From assembly GCA_028689055.1 (NCBI GenBank), contig JAQTWZ010000001.1:170786-211172 (forward strand): a DNA stretch of 40,387 nt. Direction: 5' to 3'. The DNA comes from Sulfurimonas sp. (lineage in GTDB: Bacteria > Campylobacterota > Campylobacteria > Campylobacterales > Sulfurimonadaceae). This document shows, in pieces, positions 1 to 7,540 of this stretch. The position numbers and the translations under genes were made by a program. Below the pieces are notes generated by a model. That model did no database searches and was not told the origin of the DNA. It saw nothing but the letters and a program-made list of their open reading frames with translations. Position 1 is the stretch's first letter. Every line of letters begins with the position of its first letter.

Positions 1-311
1 GCTCACACCGTGCTGCTTTACTTAAGAACCTAAGTATTTCGTTAATTGAACATGGTAAAATTGAAACTACTGCAATCAAAGCTAAAGAACTTCGTTCTTA
101 TGTTGAAAAACTTATTACTATAGCTGGTAAAGGTGATTCAAACGCACATAAAGCAGTATTCGCGGCGCTTCAAAGTAAAGAGGCTACTAAAACTTTAGTA
201 AATGAGATAGCTCCTAAGTATGTTGACCGTCCAGGTGGATATACAAGAATTATCAGAACTCGTATTCGTCGTGGTGATGCTACATCAATGGCGTTTGTTG
301 AATTAGTATAA
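1..311 (+). CDS. rplQ: 50S ribosomal protein bL17, C-terminal part (5' end outside window)
   Basis: Structural protein of the large ribosomal subunit. The frame is open from base 3 to the TAA at 309-311 and gives about 102 residues, so only the first dozen or so residues are missing. It starts [20 protein letters not shown] and ends [24 protein letters not shown]; these are the two most conserved blocks of bL17 (the RNA-contacting N-terminal helix and the C-terminal TRIxxxxxRRGDxxxMAxxEL block). It would be the last gene of the alpha-operon type ribosomal cluster, which fits the terminator-like hairpin that follows. One AAACGCA word lies in it at 140. Confidence 0.97.
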   Translation, partial: SHRAALLKNLSISLIEHGKIETTAIKAKELRSYVEKLITIAGKGDSNAHKAVFAALQSKEATKTLVNEIAPKYVDRPGGYTRIIRTRIRRGDATSMAFVELV

Positions 312-324
312 TTTAACGCAATCT

Positions 325-357
325 GAGCAAAAGCCTTTTGGCTTCGCTCACTCTTTT
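325..357 (+). terminator. Putative rho-independent terminator after rplQ
   Basis: GAGC (325-328) pairs with GCTC (346-349), and AAGCC (331-335) pairs with GGCTT (340-344) around a TTTT loop. The outer and inner stems are separated by a small asymmetric bulge. ACTCTTTT follows. It lies 13 bases after the rplQ stop and before the next gene at 401. Confidence 0.6.
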
Positions 358-400
358 CCCCTTCACTTCCCAATTCTAAAATACTTTAAAGAGAGATAAG

Positions 401-1618
401 ATGAGTAATTTCGCATTTGGAACTTATAGAATAAGCGACTACAATCCCCAACATATTCAAGCACTCAAAGAAGCAATAGCTGGAGGAATCCGCATGATAG
501 ATACTTCTTCAAACTATATGGATGGCGGAGCTGAGCGCGCGATTGCACTTGCGTTTAGAGGCTTTGAAAAATATGAAGTTGATGCTGTTGAGATAGTGAG
601 TAAATTTGGTTATATCCAAAACACAAATATGCAACTCCATAAAGCAAAACCTTTTGAAGATGTTGTTGCATTTTCCCCTAACTGCTATCATTCTATTGCA
701 AAATCATTTTTAAAACATCAGTTGGAGCTTTCTTTACAAAGACTAGAGAGAAAATTCATTGATTGTTATCTTATTCATAATCCTGAGTATTATATCTATG
801 ATGCCATAAGTAAAGGCATTGATAAAGATGATATTCTTGATACGATGTACGAGCGCATTTATGAAGCTTTTGTCGGTCTAGAAGAAGAGATAAAAAACGG
901 TAGAATTTTGTCCTACGGGATTAGCTCAAACAGTTTTTCAAAAGCAAAAACAGAGGCTGATTTTTTACCATACGAAGATCTGATTACACTTGCACAAAAC
1001 GCAGCTGATTTTGTAGGTAATGTGCAGCACAGCTTTACAACAATAGAGCTCCCCATAAATATACTCGAACAAGAAGGATTGAAGTGTGCTTCTTGGGCAA
1101 AGAAAAATGGCTTGAGAGTTTTAGCAAATAGACCGCTCAATGCACATTATAATGGCAAAATGTACAGACTCGCCGAGTATGATGAGAGTTATCAATACTA
1201 TCATCATCTTAATGAACTTTTGGAAATATGTGATAATGATGTTTTGCGTACAATGTACAACATACTCGAAGAGCTTGACGCAAGCAAACATAAGTTTGGT
1301 TGGGTAGGTGACTTTGATCAGTTTTTATATGCAGAGATACTGCCGCATATCAAAAATACACTTGAAGTGCTTGATGAAGCAAATCAGGAAGTGATGCTAA
1401 ACTTTATAGATTTATTTTTTGTAGAATATAGAAAAATGGTAGCGTATGAATGCTCACTCAAAACCAAAAAAGAGTTGCAAAAACAATTTGACGGTTGTGC
1501 GTCAAGTTTACAAGAGTGTGCGCTGCGTTTTTTACTTCAGAAAGAAAATGTCGATTTTATCCTTGTGGGAATGCGTAAGCCTTCTTATGTGCATGAAGTA
1601 TTGTCCTATTTAGAATAA
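401..1618 (+). CDS. Aldo/keto reductase family protein
   Basis: Probable NAD(P)H-dependent cytosolic oxidoreductase with a TIM-barrel fold; the substrate cannot be read from the sequence. The four residues of the aldo/keto reductase active site are in the expected order: D34 and Y39 in MIDTSSNYMDGG, K68 in IVSKFGY, and H126 in YLIHNPEYY. YGISSNSF is the later conserved strand, and the C-terminal FILVGMRKPSYV resembles the cofactor-binding end of the family. At 405 aa it is longer than the usual 280-330 aa; the extra sequence lies mainly in the second half. The start is supported by AGAGAGA just upstream. It stands alone between the rplQ terminator and the Nfu gene. Confidence 0.85.
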   Translation: MSNFAFGTYRISDYNPQHIQALKEAIAGGIRMIDTSSNYMDGGAERAIALAFRGFEKYEVDAVEIVSKFGYIQNTNMQLHKAKPFEDVVAFSPNCYHSIAKSFLKHQLELSLQRLERKFIDCYLIHNPEYYIYDAISKGIDKDDILDTMYERIYEAFVGLEEEIKNGRILSYGISSNSFSKAKTEADFLPYEDLITLAQNAADFVGNVQHSFTTIELPINILEQEGLKCASWAKKNGLRVLANRPLNAHYNGKMYRLAEYDESYQYYHHLNELLEICDNDVLRTMYNILEELDASKHKFGWVGDFDQFLYAEILPHIKNTLEVLDEANQEVMLNFIDLFFVEYRKMVAYECSLKTKKELQKQFDGCASSLQECALRFLLQKENVDFILVGMRKPSYVHEVLSYLE

Positions 1619-1700
1619 AAGAAGAGAGCTAATTATATATTTTATGGCTCGTTAAGCCAGATTGTCATATTTTATGATAAATTAATTGTGAGGAAATTTT

Positions 1701-1976
1701 ATGATTCCATTTACGGACGAAGAGTTAATGCAGCCAGTTTCAAATGTTATAGATAAGGTACGTCCTTCTTTAGCGCTTGATGGCGGAGATATTGCTTTTA
1801 TAACAGTTAAAGGCGGTAATGTATATGTACAGCTTAAGGGTGCATGTGTAGGATGTGGAAGCAGTGGAAACACACTGAAATATGGAGTTGAGAGACAACT
1901 GAGAATGGATATTCATCCAGAGCTTTGTGTTGTAAATGTGCCTATTGGCATGGAAAATGATATAGAAAAATTATAA
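1701..1976 (+). CDS. NifU C-terminal domain (Nfu-type) Fe-S cluster scaffold/carrier
   Basis: Small cytosolic protein of 91 aa consisting of a single NifU C-terminal domain, which binds a bridging Fe-S cluster and passes it to client enzymes. The family core is LALDGGDIAFITVKGGNVYVQ followed by the CxxC pair C49 and C52 in GACVGCGSSGNTLK. It has no N-terminal IscU-like part, as in stand-alone Nfu proteins. GAGGAAA is a good ribosome site 7-8 bases before the ATG, and a -10-like TATGAT sits a little further upstream. It is 13 bases ahead of the TPR gene and probably cotranscribed with it and murE. Confidence 0.93.
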   Translation: MIPFTDEELMQPVSNVIDKVRPSLALDGGDIAFITVKGGNVYVQLKGACVGCGSSGNTLKYGVERQLRMDIHPELCVVNVPIGMENDIEKL

Positions 1977-1989
1977 TCAGGCGAAGATA

Positions 1990-2577
1990 ATGAGTATTAG
2001 TAAACATAAAACATTAACATTAGCAAAGAATAGCTTCACTAAAGCAGATTTTGAAAATGCATTAAAGCAGTTTGCTATAGTACTTCAAGACTATCCTAAT
2101 TCAAAAGAAGCCTATAACGGTGTCATACTTTCAGAGATGGCTATGAGTGGAGAAGGCGGTGCGGAAGCTCTTTTTGACTATTATGAAATATTAAAAGAAC
2201 AAGATAAAGAAGAAGCAGACAGCATCATGAGCGAAATACTCAAAAGTATGGATGGCTCACTTGAAAAACTCAGTGAAGTTTTTGCTCAGCCATTACGTGA
2301 AAGACTTGAGTTTGAAGACGGCATACTTTATGAAGATTTTAAAGCAATAATAGACAGTGGAGAAGATTTTAGAGAAACTTTTGAAAATATTATGTTCTCT
2401 ACAAAAGTCATTATCACACAAAAAGAAGATTTTATACATTTTTTGGATAATTTGATAGACCATGGTTTTGCTGAGATGGCACTTACTTATTTGGAAAGTG
2501 CACTAAGTGTTTATCCAGGTGATGACATACTTAGAAAATTACTCAAAAAACTATCTAAAAAGGGCAAAAATAAGTGA
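1990..2577 (+). CDS. TPR-like hypothetical protein
   Basis: 195-aa, mainly helical, acidic, cytosolic protein with no signal peptide. Residues about 1-45 (LAKNSFTKADFENALKQFAI then VLQDYPNSKEAYNGVILSEM) have the spacing of a tetratricopeptide repeat, and residues about 155-185 (GFAEMALTYLESALSVYPGD) form a second. The lysine-rich tail ends KLSKKGKNK. TPR modules normally hold protein partners; no partner can be named. Its stop overlaps the GTG start of murE by four bases (GTGA, 2574-2577), so the two are translationally coupled. I do not recognise a named family. Confidence 0.75.
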   Translation: MSISKHKTLTLAKNSFTKADFENALKQFAIVLQDYPNSKEAYNGVILSEMAMSGEGGAEALFDYYEILKEQDKEEADSIMSEILKSMDGSLEKLSEVFAQPLRERLEFEDGILYEDFKAIIDSGEDFRETFENIMFSTKVIITQKEDFIHFLDNLIDHGFAEMALTYLESALSVYPGDDILRKLLKKLSKKGKNK

Positions 2578-3872
2578 GAATCGAATTACCAAATCAAGAT
2601 TTTAGGTATGTAAGTGAAAATTCTGGAGAGTGCGACAAAGAGACCGCGTTTGTGCTAACGACGCAAAATGAAAAATATCTACAAAACGCAATGGACAATA
2701 ACGCGCACTCAATCATCAAAATAACGGACATAGCAAAACTATTTGGTATAGATAAAATAAAAATCATAGGTATTACAGGTACAAACGGTAAAACAACGAC
2801 CGCAAGTGCTATTTACTCCTTTTTGCTTGATTTAGGATATAAAGCTGCGATGCAAGGCACTCGCGGATTTTTTATGAATGACCATATAGCAGAGGGAAAA
2901 ACACTCACTACACCTTCTGTTTTAAATACTTTTAAGCATATTTATCAGGCGGTAGCAGATGGATGTGAGTACTTTATCATGGAAGTAAGCTCCCATGCTA
3001 TCGTGCAAAAAAGAGTTGAAGGTCTGAATTTTGAACTTAAAATCCTTACGAATATCACACAAGATCATCTTGATTTTCACAAAACGATAGAAGAATATAC
3101 AGCGGTCAAAAACAGTTTTTTCCAAGATGAGGGAAAAAAACTTATCAATAAAGATGAACCAAGAGCTGCGTTTAATATCAAAAATACTTTTACCTATGGG
3201 ATAGAACATCCAGCGACATATAAGCTCATGGCGTACTCACTTAATGATGCTTCAAGTGGTATTATCCAGCATTTTAAAGATATTGTCCCTTTTACGGCAT
3301 CGTTGCACGGTTTTTTCAATCTCTACAACCTTATGGCTGCGATAAGTGCAGTCGATATCGTGACAGATAAATCACTAGAAGAAATATGTGAAGTAGTGGA
3401 TAATTTCGCCGGCGTGAGCGGAAGAATGGAGCAAGTATGTGAAGCTCCAAATGTGATTGTGGATTTTGCACATACACCTGATGGAATGCAACAAGTTTTA
3501 AACGCGCTCAAAGAAAAAGAACTTCTTGTAGTCTTTGGAGCAGGCGGTGACAGAGATAGAACGAAACGTCCGCTCATGGGGAGAGTTGCTGCAAGTCTGG
3601 CAAAAAAGATATATATTACAAGTGATAATCCACGTCATGAAGATCCAGAACTTATTGTAGAAGATATTCTTGCAGGCATTGAAGATAAGAGTAATGTCAC
3701 TATAGAGCTTAACAGAAAAAAAGCTATCCAGATGGCACTTAATGATCAAGAAGGTGAAGAGGTTGTTGTCATACTTGGAAAAGGGGATGAAACGTATCAG
3801 ATTGTCTATGATGAAAAATTCCCTTTTGATGATAGGGAAGTGGTGCGTGAGCTTTTAAATATAAAACTGTAA
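2574..3872 (+). CDS. murE: UDP-N-acetylmuramoyl-L-alanyl-D-glutamate--2,6-diaminopimelate ligase
   Basis: Cytosolic Mur ligase that adds meso-diaminopimelate to UDP-MurNAc-L-Ala-D-Glu with ATP in peptidoglycan precursor synthesis. The ATP loop GTNGKTTT is at residues 69-76. EVSSHAIVQKRVEGLNF and NITQDHLDFH are central-domain blocks, GVSGRMEQV and VDFAHTPDGM follow, and the C-terminal domain has SDNPRHEDP (350-358). The DNPR box is the diaminopimelate-specific motif, which argues against a lysine-adding enzyme. The length of 432 aa is short compared with about 490 in Enterobacteria because the N-terminal domain is reduced, as in Campylobacter and Helicobacter. The start is GTG at 2574, coupled to the TPR gene. 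No further mur genes are next to it. Confidence 0.97.
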   Translation: MRIELPNQDFRYVSENSGECDKETAFVLTTQNEKYLQNAMDNNAHSIIKITDIAKLFGIDKIKIIGITGTNGKTTTASAIYSFLLDLGYKAAMQGTRGFFMNDHIAEGKTLTTPSVLNTFKHIYQAVADGCEYFIMEVSSHAIVQKRVEGLNFELKILTNITQDHLDFHKTIEEYTAVKNSFFQDEGKKLINKDEPRAAFNIKNTFTYGIEHPATYKLMAYSLNDASSGIIQHFKDIVPFTASLHGFFNLYNLMAAISAVDIVTDKSLEEICEVVDNFAGVSGRMEQVCEAPNVIVDFAHTPDGMQQVLNALKEKELLVVFGAGGDRDRTKRPLMGRVAASLAKKIYITSDNPRHEDPELIVEDILAGIEDKSNVTIELNRKKAIQMALNDQEGEEVVVILGKGDETYQIVYDEKFPFDDREVVRELLNIKL

Positions 3873-3879
3873 GGTTAGA

Positions 3880-4410
3880 TTAAAATCTAACGTTACAACC
3901 TAGATAAATAATATTGACATCTGAAAGCTCAGAGTCTCTATCTTCTTGGATTTTTTCATAAGAGAGATACTTCTGCTCATAACCTACTTCAAAATCAAAA
4001 TGCTCATTGACAGGTATAAATGCTCCGGCCCCTACTTTAAAAGATCCAAATGTTAGTTTGTTGTTTTGTGTCGTGTCAAGATATCCTGCACCGATACCCG
4101 CTTTAAAAAATGGGTTAAAATAGATGTCAAAATCAAATGCCTTGACAAGGTCGATATTCATCGCATATCTTTGAGCAACTTCAGTAGAGAGATAATCTGA
4201 ATCCGCCTCAGAGTAATTAAGGGAAAACTCAGCAGCATAGGCTGATCTATCGCCGTATCCTACTTTTATTGTAGCCACATCAACTTCGTTTGCTTTTGCG
4301 TTTTCATTCGCAAACTTTTCGTTGAGATATCCGTATGAAACACCTGTATAAAACTTTGCATCGCCATAAAGCGAAGAGAGTAAAAGTAAAAAAACTGCTA
4401 TTTTTTTCAA
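3880..4410 (-). CDS. Small outer-membrane beta-barrel protein
   Basis: Probable exported outer-membrane protein. I chose the TTG start at 4410 because a strong ribosome site, AAGGACG (reverse of 4417-4423), lies six bases before it and the product then begins MKKIAVFLLLLSSLYGDAKF, a clean signal peptide with cleavage near LYG/DA. The open frame continues nine codons upstream, but that extension contains the ribosome site. The mature part alternates polar and hydrophobic residues (FYTGVSYGYLNEKF, AAEFSLNYSE, FNPFFKAGIGAGYL, FDFEVGYEQKYLSY) and ends in NIIYLGCNVRF with the C-terminal Phe typical of barrels. It resembles OmpA/opacity-type eight-strand barrels. It converges on murE with 7 bp between the stops. 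Confidence 0.78.
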   Translation of the reverse strand: MKKIAVFLLLLSSLYGDAKFYTGVSYGYLNEKFANENAKANEVDVATIKVGYGDRSAYAAEFSLNYSEADSDYLSTEVAQRYAMNIDLVKAFDFDIYFNPFFKAGIGAGYLDTTQNNKLTFGSFKVGAGAFIPVNEHFDFEVGYEQKYLSYEKIQEDRDSELSDVNIIYLGCNVRF

Positions 4411-4494
4411 TTGAATCGTCCTTTTATTTTTTGACAATTATATCCAAAAAGATGCAAGCAAACTTAAAGAATAGAACTTACTTGTAACAATGCG

Positions 4495-4522
4495 TTTGCT
4501 TAGAGTTATATTTGGGTATAAT
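4495..4522 (+). promoter_or_regulatory. Sigma-70-type promoter for the ferredoxin gene
   Basis: TATAAT at 4517-4522 in the context GGGTATAATTG, with TTTGCT at 4495-4500 as a weak -35 after a 16-base spacer. The start codon is at 4550 with AAGG at 4537-4540. An AAACGCA-family word (TGCGTTT at 4491) overlaps the -35 position. Confidence 0.55.
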
Positions 4523-4549
4523 TGCACAAAAATTTTAAGGATTATATTT

Positions 4550-4924
4550 ATGGGAATCCCTCAACCAGCATTTTATATATTTAAATGTGAGCAATCGGCT
4601 CCTCCTGGAATGCCAAAACCATCATGTGTAACACCACAAACGCAGGACTTATTTCAGCATCTTGCACAATCTCTTATGAAAGAGGGTATTATGGGAACAG
4701 TGCAACCGATTCGTACTTCATGTATGAACCGTTGTTCGGCGGGTCCTATAATGTTGGTTGAGCCGGGTCATACGATGTATGCAGGTTTGACAAAAGAAAA
4801 AATTGATAGAATTATAGCTGAGCATATCATCGGTGGCAATGTAGTAGAAGAGTATGTAATCAGCTCTGAGTTATGGGATGCTCCAATTACGCCTGCTGAT
4901 ATGAAAAAGCAGATGGGAAGATAA
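4550..4924 (+). CDS. Thioredoxin-like [2Fe-2S] ferredoxin
   Basis: Small electron-transfer protein of 124 aa with a thioredoxin fold carrying a [2Fe-2S] cluster. Cysteines C13, C26, C58 and C62 ([20 protein letters not shown]) follow the C-x12-C-x31-C-x3-C pattern of the shethna/NuoE-like ferredoxin family. The frame is open back to 4490, but the ATG at 4550 has AAGG nine bases upstream and a promoter in front, so the upstream extension lies in the promoter and is not coding. It is 11 bases ahead of panD and is probably in one transcript with it and the PDZ gene. The donor and acceptor are unknown. Confidence 0.88.
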   Translation: MGIPQPAFYIFKCEQSAPPGMPKPSCVTPQTQDLFQHLAQSLMKEGIMGTVQPIRTSCMNRCSAGPIMLVEPGHTMYAGLTKEKIDRIIAEHIIGGNVVEEYVISSELWDAPITPADMKKQMGR

Positions 4925-4935
4925 GGAAAAGTTTA

Positions 4936-5301
4936 ATGACGATTGAAATGTTGTACAGTAAAATTCATCGCGCTACGGTGACGGATGCTAACCTAAACTA
5001 TGTTGGCTCAATCACTATTGATGAAGAACTTTTAGAAGCTGCAAAGATGAGAATTGGACAAAAAGTTGAGATTTTAAATATCAACAACGGTGAAAGATTT
5101 TCAACATATATTATATTGGGTGAACGCGGGAAACGCGATATCTGCCTCAATGGTGCAGCAGCACGCAAAGTACATAAAGGCGATAAAGTTATCATCGTAG
5201 CCTATGCGACGTATGATGAAAAAGATTTAGAAACATATAAACCAAAAGTTGTCCTTCTCAATGAAGAGAATGACATAGACGAAATCTTAGACGAGATTTA
5301 A
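4936..5301 (+). CDS. panD: Aspartate 1-decarboxylase
   Basis: Pyruvoyl enzyme converting L-aspartate to beta-alanine for pantothenate and coenzyme A. The proenzyme cuts itself between G24 and S25 in [10 protein letters not shown]25 becomes the pyruvoyl group. The preceding [13 protein letters not shown], with a lysine and arginine near the active site, and the later [11 protein letters not shown] and [19 protein letters not shown] blocks are diagnostic. The length of 121 aa is normal. AAGGAAA is seven bases before the ATG. An internal ATG at codon 5 would also give a family-like start, but the first has the better ribosome site. No panB or panC is nearby. Confidence 0.97.
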   Translation: MTIEMLYSKIHRATVTDANLNYVGSITIDEELLEAAKMRIGQKVEILNINNGERFSTYIILGERGKRDICLNGAAARKVHKGDKVIIVAYATYDEKDLETYKPKVVLLNEENDIDEILDEI

Positions 5302-5303
5302 TC

Positions 5304-5351
5304 ATGAATTTTGGCGAAAGAAGCGGCCTTAATTTATTTGGAGTTAAGTAG
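5304..5351 (+). CDS. Possible 15-residue mini-ORF between panD and the PDZ gene
   Basis: An ATG two bases after the panD stop opens a 16-codon frame (MNFGERSGLNLFGVK) whose TAG touches the GTG of the next gene. Translation is unproven. It could be a coupling leader or the stump of a lost gene (see findings). The GGAG at 5340-5343 inside it serves the next gene. Confidence 0.25.
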   Translation: MNFGERSGLNLFGVK

Positions 5352-6332
5352 GTGTTTCGCCTATTTACGCTCCTTGGACTTCTCTTTTTAAACCTCTACG
5401 CTTGCAAGGGCGGTTATGACTCATGCAAACAAAAAGTTCTTGACTCACAAACTATCCAAGCCTGTACTCTTGCTATTCCGGTTCAAAAACACCAAAGAGT
5501 CGTTTATAGTCAAACACCTCCAAAAGAAAAAATTCTCAAACATGACCCATTTTTATCTCTGTATCTTATAGAAGACAAAAAAGGATTTGCTTACCCGTTT
5601 CGTATCAATATGCAAGAGCAGTTGGGTATAGCTTCTGTTAGTACAAAAACTCCCGTCGAAGGCAAAATCATTAAAAAACAGATTGGTCTGAACACTCTTG
5701 CCATCTTTAGTGAGCCGATTTTATATCCTAGTATTATTACCAGTTCGTGCTGTTCACTTGAGGCAATCGTAACGCCTGGAGGCATTATCGAAAAAGAGTA
5801 TATCCAGCACTTTATCAATGCCAAGGAGAGTAGCTACGCCGATATAGGTATCCGCGTCAAAGAGGAAAAAGGTAAAGTAGTTGTAAACGCAGTTGATCCT
5901 TTTGTGCCTCATAACCCTTTTTCCAAAGGTGATATTATTCTGAGTATTAACGGTAAAAAAGTACAAAACGCAAGTATGCTTATGCGTGAGATACTTTTCT
6001 CAAAAATAGGTTCTTCACAAAAAATCCAAGTCAAACGCAATGCTAAAACAGTTGCGTTTACTGCGCTCAGCTATAAACGCTATGGCGGTGGTATCATTAG
6101 TGATACATTTTTAGAGCAAAAAGGTATTTATTTTGACAAAAATCTCTGCATCATCGACATTAAAAAGGATTTTGCAGCATATGGTCTTATAAAAGGCGAT
6201 AAGCTTGTAGAAGTCAACGGCGTAAAAGTCAAAACACAAGCACAGCTTCAAGAATATATCGCTGATTTTAAAGATTTCTCCTCCCTTCTTTTGGAACGCA
6301 ACGGCTTCCAGTTTTTTGTAAATTTGCAATAA
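5352..6332 (+). CDS. Exported protein with two PDZ domains
   Basis: 326-aa cell-envelope protein. The GTG start at 5352 has GGAG nine bases upstream. Residues 1-17 are a hydrophobic signal ending LYAC; C18 could be a lipobox cysteine, although C18 and C25 in CKGGYDSC might instead form a disulfide. A unique region of about 150 residues with another cysteine pair (SSCCSLE) precedes PDZ 1 (about 163-240, IGIRVKEEKGKVVVNAVDPF then SKGDIILSINGKKVQN) and PDZ 2 (about 245-326, GGIISDTFLEQKG then GLIKGDKLVEVNGVKVKTQ). There is no protease domain, so it is likely an adaptor or scaffold in the periplasm. The C-terminal LLLERNGFQFFVNLQ ends the gene before the debris region. Confidence 0.8.
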   Translation: MFRLFTLLGLLFLNLYACKGGYDSCKQKVLDSQTIQACTLAIPVQKHQRVVYSQTPPKEKILKHDPFLSLYLIEDKKGFAYPFRINMQEQLGIASVSTKTPVEGKIIKKQIGLNTLAIFSEPILYPSIITSSCCSLEAIVTPGGIIEKEYIQHFINAKESSYADIGIRVKEEKGKVVVNAVDPFVPHNPFSKGDIILSINGKKVQNASMLMREILFSKIGSSQKIQVKRNAKTVAFTALSYKRYGGGIISDTFLEQKGIYFDKNLCIIDIKKDFAAYGLIKGDKLVEVNGVKVKTQAQLQEYIADFKDFSSLLLERNGFQFFVNLQ

Positions 6333-6380
6333 TCACTGTTTCAGGTTTGTAAGGAAATGTAACAAAAAAATAAATAATAA

Positions 6381-6397
6381 CTCAACTTTCGCACATA
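6381..6397 (+). repeat. Left terminal inverted repeat (17 bp)
   Basis: CTCAACTTTCGCACATA, a perfect partner of 6724-6740. Confidence 0.85.
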
Positions 6398-6723
6398 GAT
6401 TATAGTAAGAAATAATCACTAAAATTCATCTACGAAAGCCCATAAATAGGCACTATACAGAAACGTTCCGATTACAGAGTACTCATTATTGATGACACCG
6501 TAGAAGCATTTATAGCAATAAAGAGCACCACTGTATCAGCGGGGTGAATATTGTTTCACTTCCGTAATCTTGAATGCAAACTTGAAGCGCTCGCCATCTC
6601 GATGCAGCTCTTTTTGCAAATCCTTACAAACATAGCAACTATCCATTAAAACCTTAAGACTTCAAAGGAATTACATCAAATCGTCGCTATCATAAGCCTT
6701 TACAGACGAGAACAACTCGGTTG

Positions 6724-6740
6724 TATGTGCGAAAGTTGAG
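6724..6740 (-). repeat. Right terminal inverted repeat (17 bp)
   Basis: TATGTGCGAAAGTTGAG, the exact reverse complement of 6381-6397. Confidence 0.85.
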
Positions 6741-6840
6741 CAATAAAACTGATGCCTAGAATGTACTCATAAACCCATCTTCTGAAATCTATCCTGATTT
6801 TAGAATAATTTCAGGCTTAGATTTGCGGGGGGGGCGCGAC

Positions 6841-7056
6841 AGAACTTGTAAAGTTTCGTAAGCGTATAGGTCAAGATGGAGTCGATACTTCTTTGGGAAT
6901 TGGAATGGGACAAGTAGAAATTCAAAATATAGGACTCTGCTTTACGCTTGAAATGAACTTGAAATCTTGTTTTTCAGGGGCGACTATTTATAAGTCAATG
7001 TTGTTAAGAGTGGAGTTAAGCCAAAATCACGAAATAGAATTTTATGAAAAAAACTG
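6841..7056 (+). pseudogene. Transposase-like fragment (N-terminal part)
   Basis: The + frame reads ELVKFRKRIGQDGVDTSLGI and runs on without a stop for about 70 codons to a TGA near 7056. FRKRIG followed by GxD/E resembles the N-terminal block of IS5/IS1182-type transposases, but the rest does not match the catalytic core. It begins just after an eight-G run (about 6826-6833). Codons 15-34 are encoded by the 59-bp repeat also found at 10640. No start codon or ribosome site supports expression. This is a broken fragment, with the family only tentatively assigned. Confidence 0.4.
6882..6940 (+). repeat. 59-bp direct repeat, copy 1
   Basis: 56 of 59 bases match 10640-10698 in the same orientation. 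The three differences are at repeat positions 6, 14 and 27. Confidence 0.85.
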
Positions 7057-7171
7057 AGTAGTTTTTTTTCATTTTTTTTGTTAACGCATTTTCTCTGATT
7101 TAATGATAAGCCAAAAAATATTAGCATTATTATAGGATTTTTTCTAATTTATCCTTTCAAATGTAAATCTA

Positions 7172-7198
7172 TCATGCATTTTTTCAAAAAATGCATGA
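7172..7198. repeat. Perfect 27-base palindrome (13-bp arms)
   Basis: TCATGCATTTTTT at 7172-7184, one central C, then its exact reverse complement at 7186-7198. It could be a bidirectional terminator or the end of a lost element. It lies seven bases past the stop of the reverse-strand fragment at 7205. Confidence 0.75.
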
Positions 7199-7204
7199 GT
7201 ACCT

Positions 7205-7456
7205 CTATGATAAAAAATTATTGGCACCCACCAACTCCATTGACATAATAAGCTCTTCATATCCAAAGAGATTGTAGGTAAAGTTTAACAATTCTATCGT
7301 TGATGCATTCCTCTCTTTACTAATTGCTTTGAGACTCAGTCCATTATTCATAGAGTTGGTCATAAATCTAAAGCACGCTGCTGAGCGACACAACATCGTA
7401 ATATTTGAGTTTAAACTTGGCAAAGGTGAAGTTATAAAGCTGGAGCGACTCCTCAA
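7205..7456 (-). pseudogene. Unrecognised reverse-strand ORF or gene remnant
   Basis: An 83-codon open frame without a supported start. The last 55 residues look like real protein (NGLSLKAISKERNASTIELL then YNLFGYEELIMSMELV), faintly reminiscent of the C-terminal helices of XRE-type antitoxins, but this is a weak impression. The opposite strand over the first third also reads plausibly (HNIVIFEFKLGKGEVIKLE), so it is unclear which strand was coding. There is no AAACGCA word within it. The stretch 7457-7540 has a further + strand scrap (FKHCNDKAPSFSEILKKYG) and nothing else that I can identify. Confidence 0.3.
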
Positions 7457-7540
7457 CTACAAGCGCTAACACCCTATAAGTTTAAACATTGTAATGATAA
7501 AGCTCCGTCATTTAGTGAAATTCTGAAAAAGTATGGCAAC

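Larger units (their letters stand above)
6381..6740. mobile_element. 360-bp internally deleted insertion element with perfect 17-bp terminal inverted repeats
   Basis: CTCAACTTTCGCACATA at 6381-6397 is matched by its exact reverse complement at 6724-6740. Between them the + strand keeps scraps of a transposase: frame from 6461 reads KRSDYRVLIIDDTVEAFIA before a stop at about 6547, and a second frame from about 6551 reads FHFRNLECKLEALAISMQLF. LIIDDT resembles the first catalytic block of some IS4-like DDE transposases (inference). No intact ORF remains, so it could only move with help from a full copy. I see no convincing target duplication. Confidence 0.7.

Noticed and set aside
1645-1659. 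Small hairpin TGGCT/AGCCA between the reductase and Nfu genes
   Set aside because: Five-bp stem without a T-run; too weak to call a terminator or a regulator.
4490-4549. N-terminal extension of the ferredoxin from 4490
   Set aside because: It overlaps the TATAAT promoter and the family starts at the ATG at 4550 with a proper ribosome site.
6333-7540. tRNA or other structural RNA gene in the long gap
   Set aside because: No cloverleaf with a TTCGA-type loop or CCA end could be found; the only structures are the inverted repeats reported.
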